DNA of 64,000 nt from Flavilitoribacter nigricans DSM 23189 = NBRC 102662 (GTDB lineage Bacteria; Bacteroidota; Bacteroidia; Chitinophagales; Saprospiraceae), in contig NZ_PDUD01000050.1 in NCBI RefSeq assembly GCF_002646595.1, positions 27,175 to 91,174 of the forward strand, read 5' to 3'. The position numbers and the translations under genes were made by a program. The notes under the pieces were generated by a model, which saw nothing but the letters and a program-made list of their open reading frames with translations, made no database searches and had not been told where the DNA came from. Positions 7,846 to 15,909 of the stretch are shown piece after piece; the stretch's first letter is position 1; each line of letters begins with the position of its first letter.

Positions 7846-8736
7846 ATGAAAGCTACACGGAAAATATTAGTGGCGCTGGATGCGGGCCAATTCGAAGAAA
7901 GCCTGCAGAAACACACGGCGCTGTTTGCCAACAAATTAGGTGCCCGGCAAATACTGGGTGTCCACATTGTACCGGTATTGAAAATTGCCGATTCGGTCAC
8001 GGTCGATGCCCGGCATCCACTGTCACCGGCCGCTCCGGCAGTAGAAATGATCCGGGAAAGAGTGGCCGCTCAGACCGATGTACTGAAAAAGTGTTGCCAA
8101 CACGCGGAAGTGGGCATCGCTATCCGGGAAGGCCAGCCCTATCAATCGCTGGTCCGGCTGGCGGATGAAATGGATGCGGACCTGCTGATCATGAGTCGGA
8201 AGAAAGCCTCCAGCGGCAGCGGCATCACCTCCCGGAAAATTGCCCGGAAAGTCAGTAGTGATCTGCTGTTCGTACCCGAACGGATCTCGACTACGATCGA
8301 AAATATTCTGGTGGCGGTCGACTTTTCCGAAAATTCCGCCCGCGCGGTAGAAAAAGCGCTTTACCTGGCGGATCAGCTGCACCTGCAGCAGGCAATCAAC
8401 GTACTCAACATCGTCGATATACCGCCTCTGAACCGGATCGGAGATCTGGATGTCTACCATCTGGCCGGAAAATCGGTGCTGGAAATCTCCCAGGAGCGCT
8501 ACGAGCACTTTCTGGAAAAGTACGATATCGATCGCTCCCGCTTAAACCCCATCTTTGTAGAAAGCTGGGACGAAGACCTGGGACTTACTATTCGCTCCAC
8601 CGCGCACGAACTCGGGGCGGACCTGGTCGTACTCGGCGCCCACGGGCACAGTGCCCTTCAGCGTTTCTTCCTGGGCAGCGTTACCGAAAACCTGGTTGAG
8701 CTGGATAAGCAGCACCTGATCTGGATCATTCGCTGA
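7846..8736 (+). CDS. Tandem universal stress protein
   Basis: 296 residues with two UspA-like domains (about 1-145 and 148-296). The second keeps the ATP-binding signature G-x2-G-x9-G-S in GAHGHSALQRFFLGS near the end. The first has a degenerate version, SSGSGITSRKIARKV, so probably only one domain binds nucleotide. The same domain pattern recurs in the gene at 10.2-11.1 kb, which implies duplication. Usp proteins help cells survive starvation, redox and respiratory stress. Cytosolic. It is convergent with cls and follows the CBS gene after a repeat-filled gap. Confidence 0.92.
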   Translation: MKATRKILVALDAGQFEESLQKHTALFANKLGARQILGVHIVPVLKIADSVTVDARHPLSPAAPAVEMIRERVAAQTDVLKKCCQHAEVGIAIREGQPYQSLVRLADEMDADLLIMSRKKASSGSGITSRKIARKVSSDLLFVPERISTTIENILVAVDFSENSARAVEKALYLADQLHLQQAINVLNIVDIPPLNRIGDLDVYHLAGKSVLEISQERYEHFLEKYDIDRSRLNPIFVESWDEDLGLTIRSTAHELGADLVVLGAHGHSALQRFFLGSVTENLVELDKQHLIWIIR

Positions 8737-8774
8737 TCGCTTCCGAAAAATAGTAATGGACCGCCTGATTGGAG

Positions 8775-10217
8775 TCACAGCAGTGGCTCCAGCAGGCGTA
8801 CGATGGACTCCCGGATCTTATCCCGCCGGGGGCGTTTTTGAAATGCTTCCGGATCCAGTTGTTTGCAATTCACCAGATCTGCTTCCAGTTGTTGTTTGAG
8901 TTCCCGGGAAATGACGGGATCATACAGCAGCGCATTCACTTCGAAATTGTGTTCAAAACTCCGCTCGTCCACATTAGCGGTGCCGATGGAGGCCACGTCA
9001 TCCGCAATGATGATCTTGCTGTGCAGAAATCCATTGTAGTAAAAGAAAACTTCCACGCCGGCCTCCATCAACTCTTCCAGATAAGCCCGCACACTCCATT
9101 TGAGGATAATGGAATCCGAATTGTAGGGTAAAATGAGGCGCACGTGCACTCCACTCAGCGCTGCAGTCTTCATCGCAAACAGGATATTCTCTCCCGGAAT
9201 AAAGTAGGGTGTTGCCATGATCACGTAACGATGGGCACCGGTGATCATCGCAAAGTATTGCTGTTTAATATTCGCAAAGGTATTATTCGGGCCGCCGGCG
9301 ATGATCTGCGCGTAGGTATTGCCCTGGGCCTGCAACCGGGGGAAGAGGTCGCCCTGCTCGATCAGATATTTTCCGCTGACAAAATACCAGTCGGTCAGGA
9401 AAACGAACTGTAGTCCGCTCACGGCGGGTCCTTCCAGGCGCAGGTGGGTATCCCGCCAATGCCCCAGCTCGGGGTCCCCGTGGATATATTTATCGGAGAT
9501 ATTGATCCCTCCGGTAAAACCGATCCGGCCGTCGACCACTACGATCTTGCGGTGATTGCGGTAGTTGATCTTATTGAAAAACCGCCAGATGCTCAGCGGC
9601 ACGAAAGGATGGATATCTATACCGCTGGCACGGATCTTTTTCAGAAAGGTCCGACTCAGGAACCAGCTCCCAAAGCCGTCGAAGATCACGCGTACCACCA
9701 CACCTTCTTTTTTCTTCTGGGCCAGCAGCGCAAACAGCTGATCGGCCATTTCCCCTTCCTCAATGATGTAGTACAGGATGCTAATCGACTGCTCAGCCTG
9801 CCGGATCGCTTCCATAATGGACTGGAAGGTCACGGTTCCGTCCTGCAGCACCTCGACCTTATTACCGGCAGTGAGCAGGGAATAACCGTTCTGGGCGAGC
9901 AGCGCGATCAGTCGGTTGTTGGCACGGAGGATAGGATCGCGGGCGATATCGGACCGGTCGTAATTTTCGTGCTGACTTTGTACATAACGGTGGAAGGCTT
10001 CGACCTCGGGCGAGTGTTTGATCTGGAACAGTCGACGCTTGCGGACGCGTTTGCCGAATAAAAAATAACTGCCGATCCCGATCACCGGAGCGACAATGAT
10101 AAAAAGGGTCCAGGCCAGGGAACGGGCCGGACTGCCCCTTTCCAGCAAAACCGTGAGTATTACCCGGGCGAGTACAACGGCATAAAGCACAAAACCAAGG
10201 ATCCGGAGTATCTCCAT
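8775..10217 (-). CDS. cls: Cardiolipin synthase (phospholipase D family)
   Basis: 480 residues. Two N-terminal membrane helices (about 5-25 and 35-54) precede two phospholipase D domains, each with a full HKD motif: His222/Lys224/Asp229 in NHRKIVVVDG and His399/Lys401/Asp406 in HSKIIIADD. The enzyme makes cardiolipin, usually from two phosphatidylglycerols, in the inner membrane. It begins 3 bases after the universal stress protein gene upstream on the same strand, so both belong to one transcript. That ties membrane remodelling to the stress cluster. Confidence 0.94.
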   Translation of the reverse strand: MEILRILGFVLYAVVLARVILTVLLERGSPARSLAWTLFIIVAPVIGIGSYFLFGKRVRKRRLFQIKHSPEVEAFHRYVQSQHENYDRSDIARDPILRANNRLIALLAQNGYSLLTAGNKVEVLQDGTVTFQSIMEAIRQAEQSISILYYIIEEGEMADQLFALLAQKKKEGVVVRVIFDGFGSWFLSRTFLKKIRASGIDIHPFVPLSIWRFFNKINYRNHRKIVVVDGRIGFTGGINISDKYIHGDPELGHWRDTHLRLEGPAVSGLQFVFLTDWYFVSGKYLIEQGDLFPRLQAQGNTYAQIIAGGPNNTFANIKQQYFAMITGAHRYVIMATPYFIPGENILFAMKTAALSGVHVRLILPYNSDSIILKWSVRAYLEELMEAGVEVFFYYNGFLHSKIIIADDVASIGTANVDERSFEHNFEVNALLYDPVISRELKQQLEADLVNCKQLDPEAFQKRPRRDKIRESIVRLLEPLL

Positions 10218-10220
10218 ATA

Positions 10221-11108
10221 TTAGCGTACGACCAGAATAGGAATTCCTTCGCAATAATCCACGAAGTCTTCGGTCACACTACCGTACAAAAAATGGTGCA
10301 TAGCGGAATGTCCCTGCGCGCCGATAATGACCAGGTCCGGTTGTTCTTCTTCCGTGTATTCCCACAAGTGGCGGAAAACATTCCCGTAGTGGTCATCCAG
10401 AAAAACAATGGGCACTTCTGCTTCCGAAACCGATAATTGCTCCAGGATCTTATCGTAGGCCTTGCGGGCCGCCAGGAGCGCCTCGGCCCGATAACTGGCT
10501 ACCTGGCTCAGGCCGTAGTAATGATCGGCGGTTAATGTACGGATCAGGTGAACCACCTGGATCCCGGCCTCCGGATAGTGTTTTCTCACCAGTAGCGCCT
10601 GCTCCAGTGCACGTACGGAGTTCTCCGAAAAATCCATTGGTACTAAGATACGGTTTATTGTGGAAGGCGGGTTTTCGGGGATCAAAAATAAGTTGCAGCC
10701 GACCTGCCGGGCGGCCCGGCGGGCCGTGATCCCACTGCCGGTGCTTTTTCTTTTTTTACCGAAGATGAGCAGGTTCGCATCCTTTACTTCGGCCCAGTGG
10801 GCCAGTTTCCGGTACGGTTTTCCCTCGATCACCTCAATCGCCGTTTCCAGAGACTTTCGGTGCCGGATATGCCGATCAATGGACTGTTGCAGCTTTTTTT
10901 CTACGGCCTCATCCACCGGCACATCGGTGGTGAACTTATTATGAAAGACCAGATCCGGATCTTGGGGTGCCCCGAAGTCCGGAATGATGTGGATAAAGTA
11001 CAGTTTATTCAGTTCAAAAATATCCCGCGCCAGATCGGTCATTTTCAGGATACTCTGGTCTACTTCACTCATATCGAGGGCAACAACAGCTCTTTTTATC
11101 GGCTTCAT
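10221..11108 (-). CDS. Tandem universal stress protein
   Basis: 295 residues with two UspA-like domains. The second has the ATP-binding pattern GAQGHSAMHHFLYGS; the first has the same degenerate segment as the 7.8 kb paralogue (STGSGITARRAARQV). It lies directly upstream of cls with 3 bases between the genes, and 14 bases downstream of a small conserved gene, so the three probably form one minus-strand operon read from the promoter region at 11.5 kb. Likely a cytosolic stress-survival protein binding ATP; the exact role cannot be told from sequence. Confidence 0.92.
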   Translation of the reverse strand: MKPIKRAVVALDMSEVDQSILKMTDLARDIFELNKLYFIHIIPDFGAPQDPDLVFHNKFTTDVPVDEAVEKKLQQSIDRHIRHRKSLETAIEVIEGKPYRKLAHWAEVKDANLLIFGKKRKSTGSGITARRAARQVGCNLFLIPENPPSTINRILVPMDFSENSVRALEQALLVRKHYPEAGIQVVHLIRTLTADHYYGLSQVASYRAEALLAARKAYDKILEQLSVSEAEVPIVFLDDHYGNVFRHLWEYTEEEQPDLVIIGAQGHSAMHHFLYGSVTEDFVDYCEGIPILVVR

Positions 11109-11122
11109 GCTTGGGTTGGATT

Positions 11123-11497
11123 TTATGCCTGATCGTTAACAATAGCGGCGGAGTGGCCGCCTTTCCGGTTTTGTTTTTCCAGCGTCCAGTGATCGGAGGC
11201 GCTGGTCTGCATCCAGAGATGTCCGGACTGACGGAACACCTGTACGTTCAGACCGTAATCGTCAAAAAACAGTTTTTCCAGTTGCCGCACTTCCAGTTCG
11301 CCGTCAATCTGCAGATCACCTTCCCGGTGTTTGGACCGCACCTCACCGATGGTGAGCTGAGGGTCCAGCTTTTCTTCCGCCCGGGAGCCTTCGCCGGCCT
11401 GGTGCTGCCCCGCATAGAATTCGATCTTCAGGAATGGAAAATCCTCCTGAAATTCTTCCTGTACCTGGATCAGCCTTTTGTTATCCGTGATTTTCAT
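11123..11497 (-). CDS. Small conserved protein of stress operon, function unknown
   Basis: 124 residues, soluble, with no signal peptide. The first half (MKITDNKRLIQVQEEFQEDFPFL in part) looks like an alpha/beta domain; the middle QLTIGEVR and the end FRQSGHLWMQTSASDHWTLEKQNR look conserved in style. I believe similar proteins occur in other Bacteroidota beside stress genes, but I cannot name a domain. It is the first gene of a probable operon with usp and cls. A perfect -7 box lies 11 bases upstream, and the opposite side of the same gap drives an hsp20 gene. A role in stress adaptation is inferred from context only. Confidence 0.75.
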   Translation of the reverse strand: MKITDNKRLIQVQEEFQEDFPFLKIEFYAGQHQAGEGSRAEEKLDPQLTIGEVRSKHREGDLQIDGELEVRQLEKLFFDDYGLNVQVFRQSGHLWMQTSASDHWTLEKQNRKGGHSAAIVNDQA

Positions 11498-11508
11498 GGC
11501 TTTTCTTT

Positions 11509-11516
11509 CAAAAGTA
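11509..11516 (-). promoter_or_regulatory. -7 box of the small gene/usp/cls operon
   Basis: On the minus strand this reads TACTTTTG, a perfect TAnnTTTG box, 11 bases before the start codon at 11497. Transcription would begin within a few bases of the ATG. Confidence 0.5.
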
Positions 11517-11561
11517 GCCGCCCTGCCGGGAGAATGTCATGATTTTACTTAACGGTATCCA

Positions 11562-11597
11562 TGATCCTTATCACCTTTCGGCAATTGATAGGGATCA
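11562..11597. promoter_or_regulatory. Two Crp/FNR-like sites (TGAT-N4-ATCA)
   Basis: Two perfect TGAT-N4-ATCA dyads, TGATCCTTATCA (11562-11573) and TGATAGGGATCA (11586-11597), lie with centres 24 bases apart in the divergent region between the small gene/usp/cls operon and hsp20. Crp/FNR-family regulators bind TTGAT-N4-ATCAA-type sites. The two dyads also pair with each other as a larger inverted repeat. A similar pair is found before the second hsp20 gene. The identity of the regulator is unknown. Confidence 0.55.
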
Positions 11598-11672
11598 TTC
11601 CCGGGAATGACCCAACTGATCACGTTTTAGCCGGATTGGGCGTACATTGAGTAAGTACCAAAATTTACAGCC

Positions 11673-12125
11673 ATGTGGAGAGCCAACATCAAAAACCGAA
11701 CCTTCGATCGAATGGGAGAAGAATGGGCTCCCGTCATCGACCCCAACCACTTCCTGGGTAGAAGTGCATTTGACATCCCTTATCCGGCAGATAAAAAAGT
11801 ACCCGATGCCACCCTCCTGCGTAAGGATGATCTGCTGATCCTGGAAATCGCCTTACCTGACTACCGGAAGGAAAATCTGGAAGTTGAAGTACATAATGAC
11901 CTCTTGTTCATTAAAGGTAAAAAAGAAGGCGTGATGGCTACCGTCACTTCCGAATACGTAGCTCAGGAAATGCAACGCGACAATTTCGAGCGGATCTTCA
12001 AGCTCGCCCCGTCTATCGCCCACGAAGGCGTGAAGGCCGAATTCCGGGATGGTCTGTTACGGATCAAATTTTACGACGTACCCGCAGAAGAGGAACGTAC
12101 CCACCGGAAAGTAGCCATTCTTTAA
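11673..12125 (+). CDS. Hsp20/alpha-crystallin small heat shock protein
   Basis: 150 residues. The alpha-crystallin domain spans about 45-135, from DLLILEIALPDYRKENLEVEV to AEFRDGLLRIKF, which is the conserved A-x3-DG-x-L end motif. A short C-terminal tail follows. Small heat shock proteins hold unfolding proteins in ATP-independent oligomers. Length is usual. It is divergent from the small gene/usp/cls operon, and the gap carries two TGAT-N4-ATCA sites, so both directions may share control. A second paralogue lies at 15.9 kb and is clearly different in sequence. Cytosolic. Confidence 0.93.
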   Translation: MWRANIKNRTFDRMGEEWAPVIDPNHFLGRSAFDIPYPADKKVPDATLLRKDDLLILEIALPDYRKENLEVEVHNDLLFIKGKKEGVMATVTSEYVAQEMQRDNFERIFKLAPSIAHEGVKAEFRDGLLRIKFYDVPAEEERTHRKVAIL

Positions 12126-12197
12126 ACCCGGTATAACCCCTTATTGATACCTGCCTCACCACCGATGCCAACGGCCATCCGGAGTGGGGCAGGAAAA

Positions 12198-13205
12198 TTA
12201 TTCGTTCAAATAGCTCCCAAACAGATCCAGAAAAGTTCTCACCATCACCAGCTGCCGGTCCAGCTCCGGACCCTCCGACAGCTGCATCGCCTTAAATACA
12301 TTGATCTTCAGGCGGACATTCGCCCGGTATAGTTTGTAGTACTCGAATAACTTTTCATCCGGCCCGTTATTGACACAGATGTAGCGCTGGTTGTAAGCCT
12401 CAAGCAGGCCGTCACTCAGGTCCGTTTGTCCTTTTGCATCCAGGTCCATACACAGGAAGGCCAGCTCGTTGAGGACATCCAGTTTTCGCAGGTGGTCGTT
12501 GAATTCTATGCAGTCAAAAATTACCGGTTTTTCGAGCAGAAAGATGTTTTTGGCGTGCAGGTCCCCGTGACCGTCAACGGTAAATCCCTCCAGGTGCCTT
12601 TCGTAGATACGGTCCTGCAAACTCTTCAGCACCTGTTTCGAATGCTCCTCTCCCTTGTGCAGCAGCAAAGCCGCATCCGCGCCCCAGTGCTTTTCAATAA
12701 ACGGGGCCACCCGCAGGAAATCGGCAAAATCCTGGTGCATACTGTGAATGTTGGGGTGGGCCGTCACCACTTCGGTGGACATGTGAAAATCCGTCAGTTG
12801 CTCTGCCAGTTGTTCCATGTGCGCCATGGTGACCAGGTCATTTTCCAGCATCAGATCCATCTGCCGGTCCGAGTCCAGTCGTTTCATCTTTACCGCATAG
12901 TCGATCACCGTACCTTCCTCGCCGCCCAGACTGAGTACGCCGGTATAATCTTCCCGCAGGATCGGTACAACATCTAGATAGACCCCATCGGTCAGCCGGC
13001 GGTTCAGGAAGAGTTCCCGGTCGCAATAAAACTTGCGTTTTTCCAGCGTAGAAAAATTGAGGAAAGTATAATCAACCGGCTTTTTAATCTTATAGACATT
13101 TTTGTCCGTGAGGAGCACCCAGGAGATGTGGGTCTCTACCAGTTGGGCCTCCGGCAGCAAGCGGGGATTGCCCTGGATCAGGGCCTGTACATCAGCATGT
13201 TTCAT
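12198..13205 (-). CDS. Aminoglycoside phosphotransferase-like kinase (COG2187 type)
   Basis: 335 residues with a protein-kinase-like fold of the APH superfamily. The catalytic loop GHGDLHAKN and the metal-binding IFDCIEFND are both present, so it is likely active. Its resemblance is to the COG2187 group, usually fused to a P-loop kinase of the COG0645 group. Here the P-loop partner is the separate gene just upstream, overlapping by ATGA (13202-13205), which gives translational coupling. The substrate is unknown; there is no reason to call it a resistance gene. Its place between hsp20 and CBS genes suggests a stress link. Confidence 0.82.
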   Translation of the reverse strand: MKHADVQALIQGNPRLLPEAQLVETHISWVLLTDKNVYKIKKPVDYTFLNFSTLEKRKFYCDRELFLNRRLTDGVYLDVVPILREDYTGVLSLGGEEGTVIDYAVKMKRLDSDRQMDLMLENDLVTMAHMEQLAEQLTDFHMSTEVVTAHPNIHSMHQDFADFLRVAPFIEKHWGADAALLLHKGEEHSKQVLKSLQDRIYERHLEGFTVDGHGDLHAKNIFLLEKPVIFDCIEFNDHLRKLDVLNELAFLCMDLDAKGQTDLSDGLLEAYNQRYICVNNGPDEKLFEYYKLYRANVRLKINVFKAMQLSEGPELDRQLVMVRTFLDLFGSYLNE

Positions 13206-13702
13206 AAGTTCCCTTCTTTGAGATAGCCCTCCGCCCGTTTCAGCATTTCCTCGAGGTTCAGGTCGTCCGAATACAGTTCCAAATGCGGTACTTCCAGGGG
13301 TTCGTAAGCTTTCTTTATTTTTTCGTAGACCGAAAAATCGGCTTCACTGTATGCCCGCTTTCGGTTTACCCGGCGGCGGATGAGCGTTTCATCGCTTTTT
13401 AATTCAATCCATTTCAGTATGTCGGCCCGGCTTCGGATCAACTCCAGATACGGCCGGCGATATGCTGCCTGGTGAAAGGTAGCATCCACGATCACGGTTG
13501 CTCCATCTTCCAGCAGGCGGGAGGTGCGGTGGAACATTTCGCGGTAGATGTCTGCTTTGGTTTCGGCGTCGTACCGGCCCCGCCTGTTCAATTCATCGCG
13601 AACCATATCACTATTCAGATGATGCACCGACAATCGTTTGGCCAGTGCCCGGGCCAGCGTGGTTTTGCCCGTCCCCGGTAGTCCACTGATGATGATCAAC
13701 AT
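13202..13702 (-). CDS. P-loop kinase (COG0645 type)
   Basis: 166 residues from ATG 13702, where the sequence MLIIISGLPGTGKTTLA begins in family style with the Walker A loop GLPGTGKT. The fold is that of small-molecule kinases (gluconokinase/zeta-toxin-like). A longer frame opens at ATG 13858 and is preceded by AGGAG, which would add 52 residues. I prefer the short form because the family starts at the P-loop strand and because a TATATTTG -7 box lies at 13762-13769. The start is uncertain. It overlaps the APH-like kinase gene by four bases. Substrate unknown. Confidence 0.8.
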   Translation of the reverse strand: MLIIISGLPGTGKTTLARALAKRLSVHHLNSDMVRDELNRRGRYDAETKADIYREMFHRTSRLLEDGATVIVDATFHQAAYRRPYLELIRSRADILKWIELKSDETLIRRRVNRKRAYSEADFSVYEKIKKAYEPLEVPHLELYSDDLNLEEMLKRAEGYLKEGNL

Positions 13703-13906
13703 AGTAATTCTATTTTCCGGAAAGTGTTCAAGCGTTCTCTGATAAGATCCATCTTTCTTAACAAATATACACCGGTAAATATCATACCCTTCGATGACTT
13801 TTCCAGCCAAATCCGTTTGGACCTGATGAATGATACCCTCCGGGCTGATATTCGTCATTACAACTCCTGGGCGCAGAGCCTACCTTCGTAACAACGAAAA
13901 CCAAAA

Positions 13907-14353
13907 ATGACTGTTATGGATATCAAGGCTCCCGTTTCTACCATTATGACCACAGATCTGGTAACCGTTGCACCAGAAGACAAACTGGCGGAAGTAAAAA
14001 ATGCTTTCGACAATTTCCGGATCCACCACCTGCTGGTAGTGGATAGCGAAGAAAATCTGGTAGGCATCATCAGTAAAACCGATCTCTTACATTTTCTCGA
14101 TTTTATTGATAAAGATAGCAACGAGCCCTATCTGACCGAATTGCGGCTGAAAAATTACCGGGCGGAAGAGATCATGGTCCGCGAGCCCTTCACGGTCAGT
14201 GAAAGCGATACCATTAAAGCCGTTTTGGAAGTGTTTAAAGAAAATCTCTTCCACGCTTTACCCATTACCAGGGCCGGTAAGCTGACGGGGATCGTCACTA
14301 CGCACGACGTGATCAAAGCGTTGCTGGAAAAACACGCTTTGCTGACCAGTTGA
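13907..14353 (+). CDS. CBS-domain pair protein
   Basis: 148 residues made only of two CBS repeats, starting with STIMTTDLVTVAP and AEEIMVREPFTVSE. Each repeat has the usual hydrophobic H-H-L-L-V-V-D / FHALPI-type strand. It is related in layout to the CBS protein at 7.3 kb. Such proteins sense AMP/ATP and control partners. It is divergent from the kinase pair; a loose TGA-N6-TCA dyad (13846-13857) lies just upstream, resembling the island's Crp/FNR-like sites. Transcription ends at the strong hairpin at 14469-14531. Cytosolic. Confidence 0.9.
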   Translation: MTVMDIKAPVSTIMTTDLVTVAPEDKLAEVKNAFDNFRIHHLLVVDSEENLVGIISKTDLLHFLDFIDKDSNEPYLTELRLKNYRAEEIMVREPFTVSESDTIKAVLEVFKENLFHALPITRAGKLTGIVTTHDVIKALLEKHALLTS

Positions 14354-14468
14354 GATTGATACCGGTTCCGAAGTAAATGCTCCGGCAGCCGGATAGAAAA
14401 TACAGACAAGGTTTTTTAGTCAAGATGATCAGTTTGTAATAGTTTTTGAGCTAGTCATGATTGCAAAA

Positions 14469-14531
14469 CATGAGTTGTATCCCGGGCACAGGTTTAGGAT
14501 TAAGTGCCCGGGATAACTCATGTTTTTTTTT
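14469..14531. terminator. Strong intrinsic terminator after the CBS gene
   Basis: Long near-perfect stem arms (14469-14489 and 14504-14522) with a 14-base loop, containing CCCGGG on both sides, are followed by nine T (14523-14531). It ends plus-strand transcription from the CBS gene. A short A-run on the left may let it work also for the minus-strand gerW-like operon. Confidence 0.85.
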
Positions 14532-14596
14532 GGAAGGAGCACAGGTCAGGGCCGGCTGAACGCCACTCCACATCCTTTGCTCCTAATCCCGTCTGC

Positions 14597-14965
14597 TTAG
14601 GCAACAGCTTCTTCCTTTGGCTGTTTTTCCAGGTACTTTTCGATCAGGTCGGGTACTTTTTCAAAGGCAGCCGCCAGGCCCTTATTCGTCCGGGTACTCA
14701 CAAAAGAGATGGAATCGCCCTGGCTGACCAGGAACCCGATGGGTTCGATGCCGATACCGGCGCCCAATCCGCCACCTTCGCCGTGGCCCTGTTGGGGAGC
14801 ATCACCTTCACCACCTCCGGTACCGAATCCCATTCCGACCCGGATAACGGGGATACATTGGAATTCACCCAGTTGGAAAGCTTCACCGATCACCGTGCTG
14901 GTTTTCGCTTCGGATCTCATGAATTGGGTGATCTGGTCGATCATTTCTTTAAATTGGATTTCCAT
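14597..14965 (-). CDS. GerW/YtfJ-family protein
   Basis: 122 residues matching the GerW (YtfJ) layout: an N-terminal helix, a Gly-rich middle (GMGFGTGGGEGD and GEGGGLGAGIGIEPIGFL) and a short helical tail. In Bacillus the family member is needed for spore germination, but it is found in many non-sporulating bacteria, where its role is not known. It lies downstream of a DUF2953-like gene on the same strand, which repeats the ytfI-ytfJ gene pair of Firmicutes. Probably cytosolic or membrane-associated through its partner. The family call is firm; the function is open. Confidence 0.85.
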   Translation of the reverse strand: MEIQFKEMIDQITQFMRSEAKTSTVIGEAFQLGEFQCIPVIRVGMGFGTGGGEGDAPQQGHGEGGGLGAGIGIEPIGFLVSQGDSISFVSTRTNKGLAAAFEKVPDLIEKYLEKQPKEEAVA

Positions 14966-15042
14966 AGTAGGGGTATTTGATGAAACAATTCGGATGGCGG
15001 CTAATGCCGCAACCGCTTATTTTTCCGGATACCGGCTTTTTT

Positions 15043-15564
15043 TCAGAATGCGGTACGCAGCAGTGCGTAAACCAGCCGGTATAGTCGATTTTCTACGATC
15101 AGCAGCAGATCATTCCGTCCCTGGAAATTGATCCGCCAGTCCCGTTGACCGGCCGGATTGGTCACCCGGAAAAGTGGGAACAAATACGCGTTCCACACGT
15201 AATCACCGGTATCCAGCTCCCAGTGAAACCGGATCAGGTGAAAGGAGCGCCACAGGCGATAGACCAATTGCCGGGGGTGACGGGGTTTCCAGCTTTTTTT
15301 CCGGGCCTTTCCCTTTTTGGATTGATCTGCTTTTTTCCCGGACGTCCACCACTCCGCGACGGACCAGGAGCGGGTGAAGAACGGCGCTTCCAGGCGAAAG
15401 GCCCATCTACCCGCTTCGGGAGCCAGCCGGGCCCGGAGCAGCCCCCACCAGTGCAATTGCAGTACCCGGCGGGCATCGTTCCATTCAATGTGCAGATAGA
15501 TCGGGGAAATAAGTATCCAGAGCAGAAAGGCAAAGAAAAGGCCGAAGAGGATGATCCATAACAT
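15043..15564 (-). CDS. DUF2953-like membrane protein (YtfI type)
   Basis: 173 residues. One N-terminal membrane helix (LWIILFGLFFAFLLWILIS, about 2-20) is followed by a Trp-rich beta segment, a basic linker near 80-98 (KKADQSKKGKARKK) and a C-terminal part that resembles DUF2953. That resemblance is moderate; the firmest support is the following GerW-family gene, since DUF2953 and GerW genes are neighbours in Firmicutes. It probably anchors or partners the GerW-like protein at the inner membrane. The divergent neighbour is hsp20, with shared Crp/FNR-like sites between them. Confidence 0.65.
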   Translation of the reverse strand: MLWIILFGLFFAFLLWILISPIYLHIEWNDARRVLQLHWWGLLRARLAPEAGRWAFRLEAPFFTRSWSVAEWWTSGKKADQSKKGKARKKSWKPRHPRQLVYRLWRSFHLIRFHWELDTGDYVWNAYLFPLFRVTNPAGQRDWRINFQGRNDLLLIVENRLYRLVYALLRTAF

Positions 15565-15909
15565 GACGGGCCAATTTGGTTTTTGGAATTGCTCAGGAGC
15601 TGATCGGACCCGGTATCTGAAGTGGATGTTTGTTCACTTTTACCCTGATCTCAAAAACCAGATCCAAACAGCTTCTCAGCAAAAAACACTTTTAACGTGC
15701 TCTAAATTAAGGCCTTATTCTATCGAATGCTATGACCATTGCCCAATGGAGCACTGATTGCGATCATGGGACAAAGCGAAAAAAGGGTGATGAGCACCCA
15801 TTGACGAAGATCAACCCTTACGTTGTGCGCCGTCATTTCGGCGGGGTGGTTTCCGGACTTATATTAGCCAGCGTAAAACCAACATTCCTTAACCAAAAAA
15901 CCGAATACA
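15565..15909. other. Divergent regulatory gap between DUF2953 and hsp20
   Basis: 345 bases without a convincing gene. It contains the two Crp/FNR-like dyads at 15755-15814, a GGGT/ACCC hairpin between them (about 15785-15800), and TATATTAG near 15860, a one-mismatch -7 box suitably placed for the hsp20 gene. Confidence 0.5.
15755..15814. promoter_or_regulatory. Two Crp/FNR-like sites before the second hsp20 gene
   Basis: TGATTGCGATCA (15755-15766) is a perfect TGAT-N4-ATCA dyad. TTGACGAAGATCAA (15801-15814) matches the 14-base FNR-type consensus TTGAT-N4-ATCAA with one difference. Centres are 47 bases apart. The same class of site occurs twice before the other hsp20 gene, so both chaperones and their divergent partners probably answer to one regulator. 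Confidence 0.5.

Noticed and set aside
12198..13205. Call as aminoglycoside resistance kinase
   Set aside because: It resembles the COG2187 group coupled to a P-loop kinase, not known resistance enzymes.
14597..15564. Evidence for sporulation
   Set aside because: GerW and DUF2953-like proteins also occur in non-sporulating bacteria and no other spore gene is in the window.
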